DNA from: Candidatus Melainabacteria bacterium
GTDB lineage: Bacteria; Cyanobacteriota; Vampirovibrionia; Obscuribacterales; Obscuribacteraceae
Reading direction: 5' to 3'
Length of the DNA stretch: 64,000 nt
NCBI GenBank assembly: GCA_003151275.1
Contig: PLXC01000094.1
Coordinates: forward strand, 68,101-132,100
Shown here: in pieces, positions 9,732 to 19,229 of the stretch
Position numbering within the stretch: position 1 is the stretch's first letter
Layout: each line of letters starts with the position of its first letter
Program-made: the position numbers and the translations under genes
The notes under the pieces: generated by a model
Told to the model about the DNA's origin: nothing
Database searches by the model: none
Seen by the model: only the letters and a program-made list of their open reading frames with translations

Positions 9732-9784
9732 TGTGATGGCAATGTGCGCGACTTCAGAAAACGTCCGATCACGTTGCCATCACA
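9732..9784. promoter_or_regulatory. Paired 11-bp direct-repeat sites between SulP and Ehr operons
   Basis: Two inverted copies of one motif lie in the divergent promoter region. The right copy (9767-9784, minus strand) reads TGTGATGGCAACGTGATC; the left copy (9732-9746, plus strand) reads TGTGATGGCAATGTG. Each contains (T/C)GTGAT-like hexamers repeated with an 11-bp period, the layout bound by OmpR/PhoB-type regulators. The exact 18-mer recurs at 19230-19247. I infer control by the adjacent response regulator; no direct evidence. Confidence 0.5.
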
Positions 9785-9920
9785 ATCGACTGTTAACCTA
9801 GCCGTTGTCACCCATATTGAGGCTATTCAGTTTGGGTTTTACGGCGGCTCTTCTTGCCGCGATTTGCAAATCAATTTCTGACTCAGCGCCTGCCGTTTCC
9901 ACCTGCGCACGTAACAGTGA

Positions 9921-11936
9921 ATGCTAACAACAAATTTAGACCAATCGATTTCAGTTTCTGTGCTCGCATCGGCCTACATGGTCTGGGGCGCAGGCGCGCT
10001 CGTTGCCTTAGTCGGAAAAGCTCGCATCAAGCAGCGGGGGTCTTCAAATTTTTTACTAGTTGGCAGTCTCTTATTGATTGCCGGCGTGTTGGCCGGTTGG
10101 CCTGACCACGTAACTTGGACAATGCTCTCGCATGTACAGTTATTGTTTACACCTTTGGAAGCCTCGATCGATCCATTGTCCTCAATCTTTCTTTTATTGC
10201 TGGGCGCCATCTCCGCGTCCGTGGCTCTGTTCTCGCCAGGCTATTTAGAAAGCTACAAGGACCGCATTCAGCCTGGACTTTACTGGTTCAGCATCTATTC
10301 GTTTGTCATGGCCATGTCACTTGTCATTTTAAGCGCCAACGCTATTACGTTTTTAGTTTTTTGGGAAATCATGTCAATAAGCGGAGTCGCTCTGGTTGTC
10401 GCCGAACACAAGAAACGCAGAGCCCAGAAAGCGGCGCTCATTTATTTAGGCATCTCTCGAGTATCTGCTACCTTTTTAATAGCGGGATTCATTTGGTTTC
10501 ACTACTTAAGTGGAAGCTGGAGTTTTTCCGAATGGCACTGTAATCAGCCAGGCATGCTGATGCCTTCGATACTCGTGTTTATCGGACTGGCGATTAAAAC
10601 TGGGCTGTGGCCATTTCATAGCTGGATGCCTTACATATATGAGTCAGTACCTGCACCTGTAGCTATTTTGCTAAGTGGTCTCAAAATCGAAGTCGCTATC
10701 TACGCAATGATCAGGCTTTTGGTTTTATCAGGCGCGCCAAATGAAATTTTCGCATTTGTTCTACTTACATTAGGCACCATCTCGGCGATCTGGGGAATCT
10801 TATTCGCCCTCGTGCAGTCAGACCTAAGACGCCTGCTCGCCTATAGCTCAGTTGAGAATGTTGGATTGATCGTCATCGGTTTGTCACTATCAATGCTGTG
10901 CCAAATTCACGGTTTGTGGACAATCGCAACTCTTGCCCTGGCTGCGTCGATACTCCACTCATTGAATCATGGCGTCTTTAAATCACTTCTATTCATGAAT
11001 GTTGGATCGATTGAAAAGGCTGTCAATTCTACCGATTTGGGCAGCCTGGGTGGATTATCGAAAAGGATGCCCTGGACTCTGGCATGCTTTTTTGTTGCCG
11101 CTGTATCGATCAGCGCGATGCCACCATTCAATGGTTTTGCAAGCAAATGGCTTCTTTATCAAAGCATCTTCCAACTATCGTTCCAATCTCACTTGATAGT
11201 GGACAGAATTTTCTCATTTGCAGTTGTTGGAATTTTATCGCTGATAGGTGCAATGTCGGTAGCTTGTTTCGCGAAAGCGATCGGAATTTCTTTTCTCGGT
11301 CGACCGCGTTCTGAAGCCGTTACAAATGCCCACGAGATCCCAACAGGGATGATTATCCCGCAAGTTGCGTTAGCGGCTCTGTGCATACTCTCGGGCATCT
11401 TCGCCCCCGAATTGATCGCATTTTTCGATCCCGTTCTGCGCGGCATAGTACCAGCCGCGGCAGCACTTGAGTTAGCCCAACAACCAGGCAACGTTCTAGC
11501 CACGTTGCCGACTAAATTCGTTGCTTCAGTCGGTCTGCTGCTAATTTTACTTTTCTATTTGAGTATTCTGAATCGAAAACAATACGCATTGCGCCAATTC
11601 TCAACCTGGGATTGCGGATATGGAAACCTGCCATCGCGTGCAGAAGAGACAGGGTCGAGCTTTTCCCAGCCAATAGCGATCATGTTCAGGCCCCTGCTTC
11701 AATACAAGGTGATCAATAAAATTGGTGGCAAAGACAAGCGTCACTTCCCAGAACTGATCGACGTCAAGTCTTCCATGGTTCCGATTATCGAGCAGTACTT
11801 ATACCGCCCGTCCATTGCAGCTTTTGGCGCCGCCAGTCGGATATTAGGGACTCTGCAGACTGGCAGTATTCATGTGCATTTACTGTACGTATTTCTAACA
11901 ATCCTTCTTCTCGTATGCATCGGTACACAATTATGA
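9921..11936 (+). CDS. hyfB: Hydrogenase-4 component B-like (NuoL/ND5-type) subunit of Ehr complex
   Basis: A 671-residue polytopic proton-conducting subunit of the Mrp/NuoL-M-N superfamily, close in length to E. coli HyfB (672). Conserved features include the membrane-embedded Glu in FLVFWEIMSISGVALV, the lysine-containing helix around LAIKTGLWPFHSWMPYIYESVPAPVAILLSGLKIEV, and the YSSVENVGLI motif. It should couple electron transfer in the peripheral arm to ion translocation. It is the first gene of a tightly packed operon (B-C-E-F-G-HI), with the next gene starting inside its stop codon (ATGA overlap). No strong Shine-Dalgarno is seen at the ATG. Confidence 0.88.
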   Translation: MLTTNLDQSISVSVLASAYMVWGAGALVALVGKARIKQRGSSNFLLVGSLLLIAGVLAGWPDHVTWTMLSHVQLLFTPLEASIDPLSSIFLLLLGAISASVALFSPGYLESYKDRIQPGLYWFSIYSFVMAMSLVILSANAITFLVFWEIMSISGVALVVAEHKKRRAQKAALIYLGISRVSATFLIAGFIWFHYLSGSWSFSEWHCNQPGMLMPSILVFIGLAIKTGLWPFHSWMPYIYESVPAPVAILLSGLKIEVAIYAMIRLLVLSGAPNEIFAFVLLTLGTISAIWGILFALVQSDLRRLLAYSSVENVGLIVIGLSLSMLCQIHGLWTIATLALAASILHSLNHGVFKSLLFMNVGSIEKAVNSTDLGSLGGLSKRMPWTLACFFVAAVSISAMPPFNGFASKWLLYQSIFQLSFQSHLIVDRIFSFAVVGILSLIGAMSVACFAKAIGISFLGRPRSEAVTNAHEIPTGMIIPQVALAALCILSGIFAPELIAFFDPVLRGIVPAAAALELAQQPGNVLATLPTKFVASVGLLLILLFYLSILNRKQYALRQFSTWDCGYGNLPSRAEETGSSFSQPIAIMFRPLLQYKVINKIGGKDKRHFPELIDVKSSMVPIIEQYLYRPSIAAFGAASRILGTLQTGSIHVHLLYVFLTILLLVCIGTQL

Positions 11937-12862
11937 ACATTTGGTTTCAGTGGGTTTGTTTCTCTCTGTTTTTACTGGTTATGCCTTCTCTGGCTGTCGG
12001 CTTAATCCGCAAGACGAAGGCGCGATTGCAAAATAGGCGCGGCGCACCGATATATCAACCTCTGATCGACTTGTGCAAGTTTTTTTTCAAAGGTGAAACA
12101 GTCAGCTATCTTTCAAGCTGGATTTTTCGCAGCTCATCATGTGTACAACTGGCTTGCATTCTTCTAATCGCATATTTAGCACCATGGTCATCTCTGAAGC
12201 CATTTTGTACGGGTGGTGATCTCTTTTTGATCATCTATTTATTCGCATTGATTCGTTTAGTGACAGTGCTAGCGGCGCTCGATACTGGCTCTGTCTTTGG
12301 AGGATTCGGTGCCAGTCGCGAGGTGACTCTGGCGGTGATTGTGGAACCGGCAATAATTCTATGCTTTGTGTCACTTGCGGCAGTCTCGCACACCAGTGAC
12401 TTAGGTCAAGTATTTTCATTTTCGAATCAAGCACTTCATTATGACTCCCCACTTTGGTTGACATGCGGAACAGGGATGTTTCTGGCGAGCATAGTTGAAT
12501 TGTCTCGTATGCCCGTTGATGACCCGACTACGCATCTTGAATTAACAATGGTTCACGAGGCAATGGTGCTTGAAAATTCAGGTCGCAATTTATTGCTGGT
12601 CGAGTACGGTCACAGCTTAAAGATCATTGTCTTACTGGGCTTAGCTGGACAATGTTATCTCCATTCTCTGCCCTCGATGTGGACTAGCAGCGCCGCGGTG
12701 CAAATCATCGCGAGCATTTTGTGCCTGCTCTTACTGCTGTTCGCAATCGCCTTAATCGAAGCGACGAATGTCAAACTGCGCTGGACAAAGATTCCCGAAT
12801 TCGTTGCTTACTCATTGGTCATGTCCATTGTTAGCGTATTCATCGCAATCTGGAGGGCTTGA
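11933..12862 (+). CDS. hyfC: Hydrogenase-4 component C-like (NuoH-type) subunit
   Basis: A 309-residue membrane subunit homologous to NuoH/HycD/HyfC, which anchors the peripheral electron-transfer arm and borders the quinone or ion channel. The conserved cytoplasmic loop RLQNRRGAPIYQPLIDLCKFF and the later acidic loop VELSRMPVDDPTTHLELTMVHEAM are both plain. The ATG at 11933 overlaps the hyfB stop (ATGA), indicating translational coupling; an in-frame ATG at 11915 is the alternative start. Eight membrane segments can be counted. Confidence 0.9.
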   Translation: MNIWFQWVCFSLFLLVMPSLAVGLIRKTKARLQNRRGAPIYQPLIDLCKFFFKGETVSYLSSWIFRSSSCVQLACILLIAYLAPWSSLKPFCTGGDLFLIIYLFALIRLVTVLAALDTGSVFGGFGASREVTLAVIVEPAIILCFVSLAAVSHTSDLGQVFSFSNQALHYDSPLWLTCGTGMFLASIVELSRMPVDDPTTHLELTMVHEAMVLENSGRNLLLVEYGHSLKIIVLLGLAGQCYLHSLPSMWTSSAAVQIIASILCLLLLLFAIALIEATNVKLRWTKIPEFVAYSLVMSIVSVFIAIWRA

Positions 12863-12863
12863 A

Positions 12864-13514
12864 ATGGCGATGAATATCTACGATTTGATCGCTTTGAGTT
12901 CTGCCTTGTTAGCAGTGCTGATGCTTGGTTCGATGCAAATAAAAAACAATCTAGTCTTCTATTCGATACACACGTTCCTGCTTTCCGCCGAGACCTGGTG
13001 GATTGAGAAACTAACTAGCGACACTCATCTATTTTATGTCGGTTTGACAATCTGCATTTTGAAAGCTATTTTCATTCCCTGCTTTTTGAACTGGGTGCGC
13101 ATTCGCATTGGCGTGCGCAGCGAAAGTGCGGCATTCCTAACACCGCCCATTGCCATGTTTCTGGGAGCCGCTCTCATGGGGTTGAGTTACCTGATATCGA
13201 CTCAGTTGCCTTCAATCCTCGGGGAAGGTGACACCAGAATCGGTGCCACCGCGGCCATGTCGATTTTGTTCACCGGTGTGCTCTTGATGTTGACTCGCAA
13301 AACGGCGATGAGTCAAATAATTGGATTTCTGGTGATCGAAAATGGCATCTACCTTTTCACACTGACTCAAACAAACGGCATGCCGATGATAGTCGAAATG
13401 GGCATCATGCTTGATGTTCTAGTAGGGGTAATGATCTGCGGGCTGATTTTATTCCGCATCAAAAAGAATTTCGAGCACATCGACGTCAGTTTGCTAACCG
13501 GATTAAGGGACTAA
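12864..13514 (+). CDS. hyfE: Hydrogenase-4 component E-like subunit
   Basis: A 216-residue membrane protein matching HyfE in size and position. HyfE combines a NuoK-like part with extra helices. The start at ATG 12864 (GGAGGGC a few bases upstream, 1 base after the hyfC stop) replaces the longer open frame. The C-terminal helix MPMIVEMGIMLDVLVGVMICGLI carries the conserved acidic residues seen in this family. It is expected to sit between the HyfC and HyfF antiporter-like subunits in the membrane arm. Confidence 0.87.
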   Translation: MAMNIYDLIALSSALLAVLMLGSMQIKNNLVFYSIHTFLLSAETWWIEKLTSDTHLFYVGLTICILKAIFIPCFLNWVRIRIGVRSESAAFLTPPIAMFLGAALMGLSYLISTQLPSILGEGDTRIGATAAMSILFTGVLLMLTRKTAMSQIIGFLVIENGIYLFTLTQTNGMPMIVEMGIMLDVLVGVMICGLILFRIKKNFEHIDVSLLTGLRD

Positions 13515-13515
13515 C

Positions 13516-14934
13516 ATGGAATCAATTGCATTAATAGCCGCAACTCCTCTGTGCCTCGCTCTTCTAAGCCTATTGATCCCGTTTGCACGAGTAACGCGAA
13601 TTCTCAGTGCCACTGGCGCCTGGCTGGAAATGGCACTTTTGATCTTCATCTTTCAGCCACTGCTGCATGGTTCGCAAACGCACCTCGTTTTTGTAGAACC
13701 ATTCGCGGTCGATAAATTAGCTGCCTACTTCGCAATTCTAACGACCGGAATTGTGGCAAGTTGCTTGACCCACGCCTGCATTTATTTCGAAGCGGAATCC
13801 GACTCTAACATCCACCATGTCAAACTATTTTACGCGTCAGTAAATATGTTTTTGCTATCCATGATCTCAGTATTCATGTGCGACAGTTTCGGTTTCATGT
13901 GGATCAGCATTGAGGCAACAACCCTCTTCTCTTCACCACTGGTGTATTTCGACAGAACTAAAAATTCAGTGGAAGCGACCTGGAAATATTTGATTATATG
14001 CAGTGTCGGTATCGCCTTTGCTCTACTCGGCACCGCCTTCATATTTGCCTCGAGTCAACACGGCGCGATACCGCATGGGTCGTTAACGATCTCGCTTTTG
14101 ATCGAACACGCAGGTCAACTCAACTATCCGCTACTTAAGCTTGGATTCATATTTTGCTTAGTGGGATACGGCACCAAAGCTGGAATTTATCCCTTGCACA
14201 ATTGGCTGCCGGACGCTCACTCGGAGGCGCCGGCGCCAGCTTCTGCAATGTTGTCCGGGGCGCTATTGAATTGCGCATTGTTCGGAATCTGGAGAGCATC
14301 GCAATTATTCAGTCCCAGCAACAGGGCCTTTATGGGTGAAATGATGGTCTGGATGGGTGTGCTCAGCACGTTGGTGGCCAGCTTCTTCTTGATTCGCCAA
14401 CACAGCCTGAAACGCATGCTTGCCTATTCGAGTATAGAAAATGTAGGCATCATGCTAGTGGCAATCGGCATCGGCAACGGTCCATTATTTTTCTTGCAAG
14501 CGATTAATCACAGTATCGCCAAAGCCTCTCTATTTCTAGTCGCCGGCAATGTCACTCAAGCAAGTGGCACCAAGAAATTGAAGGGACTGCATGGATTGGT
14601 CGAATCCTCTCCTCTTTGGGGAATCCTGCTCGCGCTCGGAACCCTTGCCGTGACTGGAGCACCACCATTTGGATCATTTACAAGCGAGATGCTTATTCTT
14701 CTTGCCACTGGCAATGCCGCATCATGGGGAATTGCCGCAGGCTTGATGATTGCCATCGCCGTTAGTTTCATTGCAATCTGCGCTCATATCGGGGGCATTC
14801 TTTTTGGCTCTCCTCTACCGAAATTCCAAGCAGTGCAACCGATTCGCGCTAGCTTAATCCCAGCAGCTCTATTAATATTCTCGCTCATTCTTGGACTACT
14901 GATCAGACCTGAAATGTTGGGGGCACTGCAATGA
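13516..14934 (+). CDS. hyfF: Hydrogenase-4 component F-like (NuoL/M-type) subunit
   Basis: A second antiporter-like subunit (472 residues; E. coli HyfF is about 526). The Mrp/NuoM core is complete: the embedded Glu in FMWISIEATTLFSSPLVYF, the lysine helix around KLGFIFCLVGYGTKAGIYPLHNWLPDAHSEAPAPASAMLSGA (split here only in my description), and SSIENVGIML. AAGGGA lies 6 bases before the ATG. The reading frame ends in an ATGA overlap with the large-subunit gene. Together with HyfB it gives the complex two ion-translocating modules. Confidence 0.88.
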   Translation: MESIALIAATPLCLALLSLLIPFARVTRILSATGAWLEMALLIFIFQPLLHGSQTHLVFVEPFAVDKLAAYFAILTTGIVASCLTHACIYFEAESDSNIHHVKLFYASVNMFLLSMISVFMCDSFGFMWISIEATTLFSSPLVYFDRTKNSVEATWKYLIICSVGIAFALLGTAFIFASSQHGAIPHGSLTISLLIEHAGQLNYPLLKLGFIFCLVGYGTKAGIYPLHNWLPDAHSEAPAPASAMLSGALLNCALFGIWRASQLFSPSNRAFMGEMMVWMGVLSTLVASFFLIRQHSLKRMLAYSSIENVGIMLVAIGIGNGPLFFLQAINHSIAKASLFLVAGNVTQASGTKKLKGLHGLVESSPLWGILLALGTLAVTGAPPFGSFTSEMLILLATGNAASWGIAAGLMIAIAVSFIAICAHIGGILFGSPLPKFQAVQPIRASLIPAALLIFSLILGLLIRPEMLGALQ

Positions 14935-16412
14935 AGATGCTTCAAAAATCGGTGCCTATAAATAAGCTTGGTGCTGAGTTAAAGATCAGCCTATCCGCAG
15001 ATAACCAGCGACTCGGATTATTGTCATCAATCGATGGGGATCAACTAATTTCTTTGATTCTTCAACCTGCAACCGGACAAACTGAGTTGTGGACGTCTCC
15101 GCTTGATAAAAGCAGTTACAACTCGCTGACAGCCGTGCTTCCGCAGGTTCACTGGTTCGAGAGAGTTAACTGGGATATGTTTGGCATCTTGCCTGAAAAT
15201 CATCCTCGCCTTAAACCAGTCTTATTGCATGAACCATACGCGAAGGACTTCTTTCCTCTACGTACAACAGAAACGCCCCATAGCTCAACATTTCGTACGC
15301 CGGAACAGTATCAGTTCTTGCAAGTTCGCGGCGAGGGAGTTTACGAAATTCCAGTGGGACCAATTCACGCAAGCGTAATTGAGCCGGGACATTTTCGCTT
15401 TAGCTGCTTAGGCGAATCCATAGTAAATCTTGAGCTGCAGCTTGGTTGGTTGCACCGAGGCGTAGAAAAACGCATAACAGAAGTGCCCTGGCAGAAAGCC
15501 AGATTCGTCGCGGAGTCGGCCGCAAGTGATACGGCAATAGGAAACTCGTTAGCACATGCAATTGCAATAGAATCTCTGTTCGACGTCGAAGTGACACCAG
15601 CGGCAAATTCAATGCGCACTTTAGCGTTGGAAATTGAACGTGCTGCGATGCACATAATTGACATTGGTGGTGCAGCCCATGACCTTGGCTTTTTAGGAAT
15701 ATCGTCTTCGATGAGCAGACTGAGAGGCAAAGCTCTAGCGTTAGGACAAGCACTGACGGGCACAAGAATTCAACGCTTCTACGTAATTCCTGGTGGCGTG
15801 CGGAATGATTCGCGCGGCGAGTATCCTGAAATAAACAAGGCTGTTCGCATCTTGTATGAAGAATTGAAACCAGTCATTGCCATGTTTGAGGAAAACCAAA
15901 GTGCCAGCGAAAGAATGGAAGTCGGACGCATTTCAAGATCGCTAGCTCAAGACTTCGGCATGGTCGGCATCATCGCCCGAGCATGCGGACTGCCTTACGA
16001 TGCCAGGCAGCATTTTAAACACGGAAACTTTCCAGAACTAGCTCCCCCTGTAAGTGTTGAAACTAGTGGCGACATACTGGGGCGCACTCGTGTACGGATC
16101 GCTGAACTCTGGCGCAGCCTTGACTTAATTGAGACGGAAACACGAGAAATTCCAGGCGGCGAGACTAACATCATTCTGCCAGATGCGTTACCGGCCGACG
16201 CGATCGGAGTGGCAATAGTTGAAGCGTTCCGAGGTGAGTTGATCCATTTGCTCTTCACTGATAGCAACGGAAACATCAAGCGATACGCAATCAAAGATCC
16301 GAGTTTTACGAATTGGACCGCGATTTCAGTGGCGATTCGCAACAATCTCATTGCCGACTTTCCACTCTGCAATAAGAGTATGGCCTTGTCTTATAGCGGC
16401 AATGATCTTTGA
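14931..16412 (+). CDS. Ehr large subunit (NuoC-NuoD/HyfG-like) lacking NiFe ligands
   Basis: A 493-residue fusion of a NuoC-like N-terminal part (residues 1-115) with a NuoD/HycE-like large-subunit domain (about 130-493). In NiFe hydrogenases two CxxC motifs bind the metal centre. Here the N-terminal position reads VAESAASDTAIGNS (193-206) with no cysteine, and the C-terminal one reads DFPLCNKSMALSYSGNDL with a single Cys480. The active-site metal therefore cannot be bound as in hydrogenases. This is the known signature of energy-converting hydrogenase-related (Ehr) complexes, whose electron acceptor is unresolved. Neither hydrogenase maturation genes nor a protease-cleaved C-terminal extension is present in the window. 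Confidence 0.85.
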   Translation: MKMLQKSVPINKLGAELKISLSADNQRLGLLSSIDGDQLISLILQPATGQTELWTSPLDKSSYNSLTAVLPQVHWFERVNWDMFGILPENHPRLKPVLLHEPYAKDFFPLRTTETPHSSTFRTPEQYQFLQVRGEGVYEIPVGPIHASVIEPGHFRFSCLGESIVNLELQLGWLHRGVEKRITEVPWQKARFVAESAASDTAIGNSLAHAIAIESLFDVEVTPAANSMRTLALEIERAAMHIIDIGGAAHDLGFLGISSSMSRLRGKALALGQALTGTRIQRFYVIPGGVRNDSRGEYPEINKAVRILYEELKPVIAMFEENQSASERMEVGRISRSLAQDFGMVGIIARACGLPYDARQHFKHGNFPELAPPVSVETSGDILGRTRVRIAELWRSLDLIETETREIPGGETNIILPDALPADAIGVAIVEAFRGELIHLLFTDSNGNIKRYAIKDPSFTNWTAISVAIRNNLIADFPLCNKSMALSYSGNDL

Positions 16413-16424
16413 GGTATCAGTAAA

Positions 16425-17327
16425 ATGCTAAAACTTTTAACTTATTTACTGAAAAATGGAATCGCCACTTCCACAAAGATCTGCCCCCCTCTTGAGCAGA
16501 ACGCGCGCGGACTTCCTTACGTAACCCAATCCCCTTGTATAGGAGAAGCCTGTAACGCATGTGCCAGCACTTGTCCTACAGAGGCAATTGAGATAAAAGA
16601 TAGCTCTCCGGAGGCTAGCGTCAAGCTAGATCTTGGTGCATGCGTAGGTTGTGGATTATGTACTGAGATCTGCAATACAGGAACGTTGATCGAGAATCTT
16701 TCTACTCAAACGGCACGAACGAGTCGCGAAGAGCTAATACTGACGAACATCGCGAAGCGCGAACCGAATGCAAGCAATGAGCCCAACGGCAGCGAGAATG
16801 GAGCCAGGGCGCCGAGATTTTTCGACAGATCGATTCATGCGCGAGTAGTCACAACAGGTTGCACAGCTTGTGACCTCGAGATCGGAGCGAGCACTAACCC
16901 TGTTTTCGATCTTGATCGTTTTGGTGTGCATATAGTGGCATCACCTCGACACGCCGATGTTCTTATCTCCACGGGACCCGCTGGAAAAGGCATGCAAAAC
17001 GCCTTAAGACGTTGTTACGATGCTATGACTGAGCCACGTCGAGTGATCGCCATGGGCAGTTGTGCCATCTCAGGCGGTGTCCATAAAGCTGGTTATGCAA
17101 ACGCAAATGGACTAGACAAAATCTTACCTGTGGACGTCTATGTGCCCGGCTGCCCACCGCACCCTTGGAGTGTTATTCATGGAGTTCTCACAGCAAGAGG
17201 CACTGCACCAAACTCTGAGTTGTTAGTAAAGAAAAAAGCAAAAGTCACCATCACAGATAAACACACAGCGGATTTGGAAACTCGCCTGACGATCAGATCA
17301 AGGGATGCTTCATCAGGAAAAATCTAG
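16425..17327 (+). CDS. Ferredoxin-NuoB fusion small subunit of Ehr complex
   Basis: A 300-residue fusion of two hydrogenase-4 subunits. The N-terminal half is a 2[4Fe-4S] ferredoxin (HyfH/NuoI-like): ligands C38, C43, C46, C50 and C73, C76, C79, C83. The C-terminal half is the HyfI/NuoB-like small subunit with proximal-cluster ligands in TTGCTACDLE (C146, C149), GSC (C213) and PGCPP (C243). Electrons would pass from the ferredoxin clusters to the proximal cluster beside the large subunit. A Ser/Asn-rich linker (about 110-130) joins the halves. It is the last gene of the operon, 12 bases after the large-subunit gene. Confidence 0.88.
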   Translation: MLKLLTYLLKNGIATSTKICPPLEQNARGLPYVTQSPCIGEACNACASTCPTEAIEIKDSSPEASVKLDLGACVGCGLCTEICNTGTLIENLSTQTARTSREELILTNIAKREPNASNEPNGSENGARAPRFFDRSIHARVVTTGCTACDLEIGASTNPVFDLDRFGVHIVASPRHADVLISTGPAGKGMQNALRRCYDAMTEPRRVIAMGSCAISGGVHKAGYANANGLDKILPVDVYVPGCPPHPWSVIHGVLTARGTAPNSELLVKKKAKVTITDKHTADLETRLTIRSRDASSGKI

Positions 17328-17461
17328 AGCCTTTCGATAGGTCCCCTGGCGTAGAGTTTTTGGATACAACGAATCAACTACAACACCGTACAAACCAAAA
17401 ACCGCATGCTCAAGGAGAAAAAGCAGCGGAATTGGCTCGCCCGTCGATGGCTGGCGTTTTG

Positions 17462-19165
17462 TTACTTTCTCTTTAAACGTGCTTCCATAGTGTCAAGTTC
17501 ACTCAATCTTTTTGCGGCCAATTGAGCTGGTAGACGCCCTGATTTAACCAGGTTATGTCGATTAATCTCGCCTTTCACGTTGATGCGCAGCGTGTCTAGA
17601 ATTGAATAAACTGTACCTGGAACCCCAGCTGCCGAAGCGGCAAACAAGTTGCTGTTCGTACCACGATTATTGACATGGCCTTTGCCCTGATAGTCAACTC
17701 CTGCAACTGTAAACAGCACACCCGATGCCACTTTGGTAGTGCCAACGAAAAGACCGCCAAAGATGTTTTGCGTAGCAGCCAACTTAGCCTTATCTCTCTT
17801 CTTTTCGCTATCTCGAATTTGATCTTGAAACGTCTTTTCATGCAATCCATAAATTGCCTCTCGCTCGACAGATCTCTCTACGCTTGAGGGAATGATCTTC
17901 GTATCCTTGCATAGTTGATCTAATTGAGCATGGTCGCTTATCAGTTGGTCCAGCTTCGAATTTTCAGCATCTTGTGTTGTTGGAAGCAACCGATGTCGAT
18001 GCATTTCCCCAACTCCTTTTGCGAAAACGCGGCTCAAGATTGGACCACCCATGTACAATCCGCCGGATATGATGAACATTACACCGCCGCGGTAATTCCA
18101 CTTTCGATCATGCCTGTGCAGCGAAAGATAGCCGAATTCATAGCCAATAGCGCTCGTCGTATTTTTCAAGAAATCGAAGGTGTATTGCATTTGCTGAAAA
18201 GCCAACAGCTTTCTTGCACCGATATGGAATCTCTCGAATTCAAGCAACCCTTGATCTCGAAGATCTTTAAGAACCTTACCCTCAACGTCATCGATTTCGG
18301 CATGACCAATAAGTGTAGGCGCTGTTGCTTCAACCCTAGTCAGAGCGGCTCGTTGCACCAGAAGCGAATCGATCTCACTTTTTAGAGAACGAACATGTTC
18401 AACAGCTGCCTTCGGTGCAAAACCTTTTCTTCTAGCACCAACATCGTGAAACTCGTTGATGCCAAATTCCATAACGGCAGCACCAGCTCCGATAATATTT
18501 CCAATCATTGGAACGAAATTTGCATATTCCTGGTGCGCATTGTTCACATGGTCAGGATTGCGAAGGTGACTGCCTCGTTCCACGAAAGATACTATTGAAC
18601 CGGCTAAACCAGTCAACGAATTAGCTTCACTAGCAAGACCGTAGCGCCAACCTTTCCAGCGTCCCTGCTTAGCCACTTCCATCGTGTAATGAACGTTAAA
18701 TCGCTCTAACTCAATTTCCTTTAACAGGATCTGCCTGGTTAGATCATCCACTTGCCCTTCAGCGACTTCAGGCGATGATGTTATGCCACCTTGAAGCGCG
18801 GCCAGATCGTTCCTTCGTAATGTGGGCGACACATCTGCAGACAGTATTGGTGAGTCGAGTATGGGATGCTCGGCGAAAAGATTGGACTGCGGAGCTGATG
18901 GTAGGACCGTTAATGGGACACTGGCAATTTCAATGGGTGCTGTATTTTTTTCGCTTGGGTCGTGATTGATGTTTCCTTCATTAGTAATGCTGTCAATGGT
19001 GGTGGCGTCTCCGCTCTTTTGTTCGGCAATGGGCGCGGCGACGAGCGTCGACAGAGCCTCGCCGGCGCACTCTTCAGTAGCTGCCAAACAGCCTAAATTC
19101 AGCTGCACCGTCAAAGCCGAGAGCAATAGCGCTGTGACACGTCTCGGCTTTAGGTTTGTATTCAA
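17462..19165 (-). CDS. Hypothetical exported/membrane protein
   Basis: Family not recognised. The 567-residue product starts with a signal sequence (MNTNLKPRRVTALLLSALTVQ...) whose LGC at residues 24-26 might act as a weak lipobox. After a Thr/Ala/Pro-rich linker, two similar hydrophobic modules follow (near residues 195-235 and 355-385, and again 465-490) each with Gly-rich membrane-like stretches, linked by charged helical or coiled-coil segments. GAGGAAAA lies about 10 bases upstream of the ATG. It is convergent with the Ehr operon. Its upstream region carries copies of the direct-repeat motif described for the SulP/Ehr promoter. Confidence 0.6.
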   Translation of the reverse strand: MNTNLKPRRVTALLLSALTVQLNLGCLAATEECAGEALSTLVAAPIAEQKSGDATTIDSITNEGNINHDPSEKNTAPIEIASVPLTVLPSAPQSNLFAEHPILDSPILSADVSPTLRRNDLAALQGGITSSPEVAEGQVDDLTRQILLKEIELERFNVHYTMEVAKQGRWKGWRYGLASEANSLTGLAGSIVSFVERGSHLRNPDHVNNAHQEYANFVPMIGNIIGAGAAVMEFGINEFHDVGARRKGFAPKAAVEHVRSLKSEIDSLLVQRAALTRVEATAPTLIGHAEIDDVEGKVLKDLRDQGLLEFERFHIGARKLLAFQQMQYTFDFLKNTTSAIGYEFGYLSLHRHDRKWNYRGGVMFIISGGLYMGGPILSRVFAKGVGEMHRHRLLPTTQDAENSKLDQLISDHAQLDQLCKDTKIIPSSVERSVEREAIYGLHEKTFQDQIRDSEKKRDKAKLAATQNIFGGLFVGTTKVASGVLFTVAGVDYQGKGHVNNRGTNSNLFAASAAGVPGTVYSILDTLRINVKGEINRHNLVKSGRLPAQLAAKRLSELDTMEARLKRK

Positions 19166-19229
19166 GACGTTTTCCTCGGGATTAGTGATGTATGGGCGAG
19201 TTCTTGTTGAATTTAAACTACAGCTTCAA

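Noticed and set aside
9921..17327. Functional NiFe hydrogenase-4
   Set aside because: The large subunit lacks the cysteines that bind nickel, and no maturation genes are present, so a hydrogenase call would be misleading.
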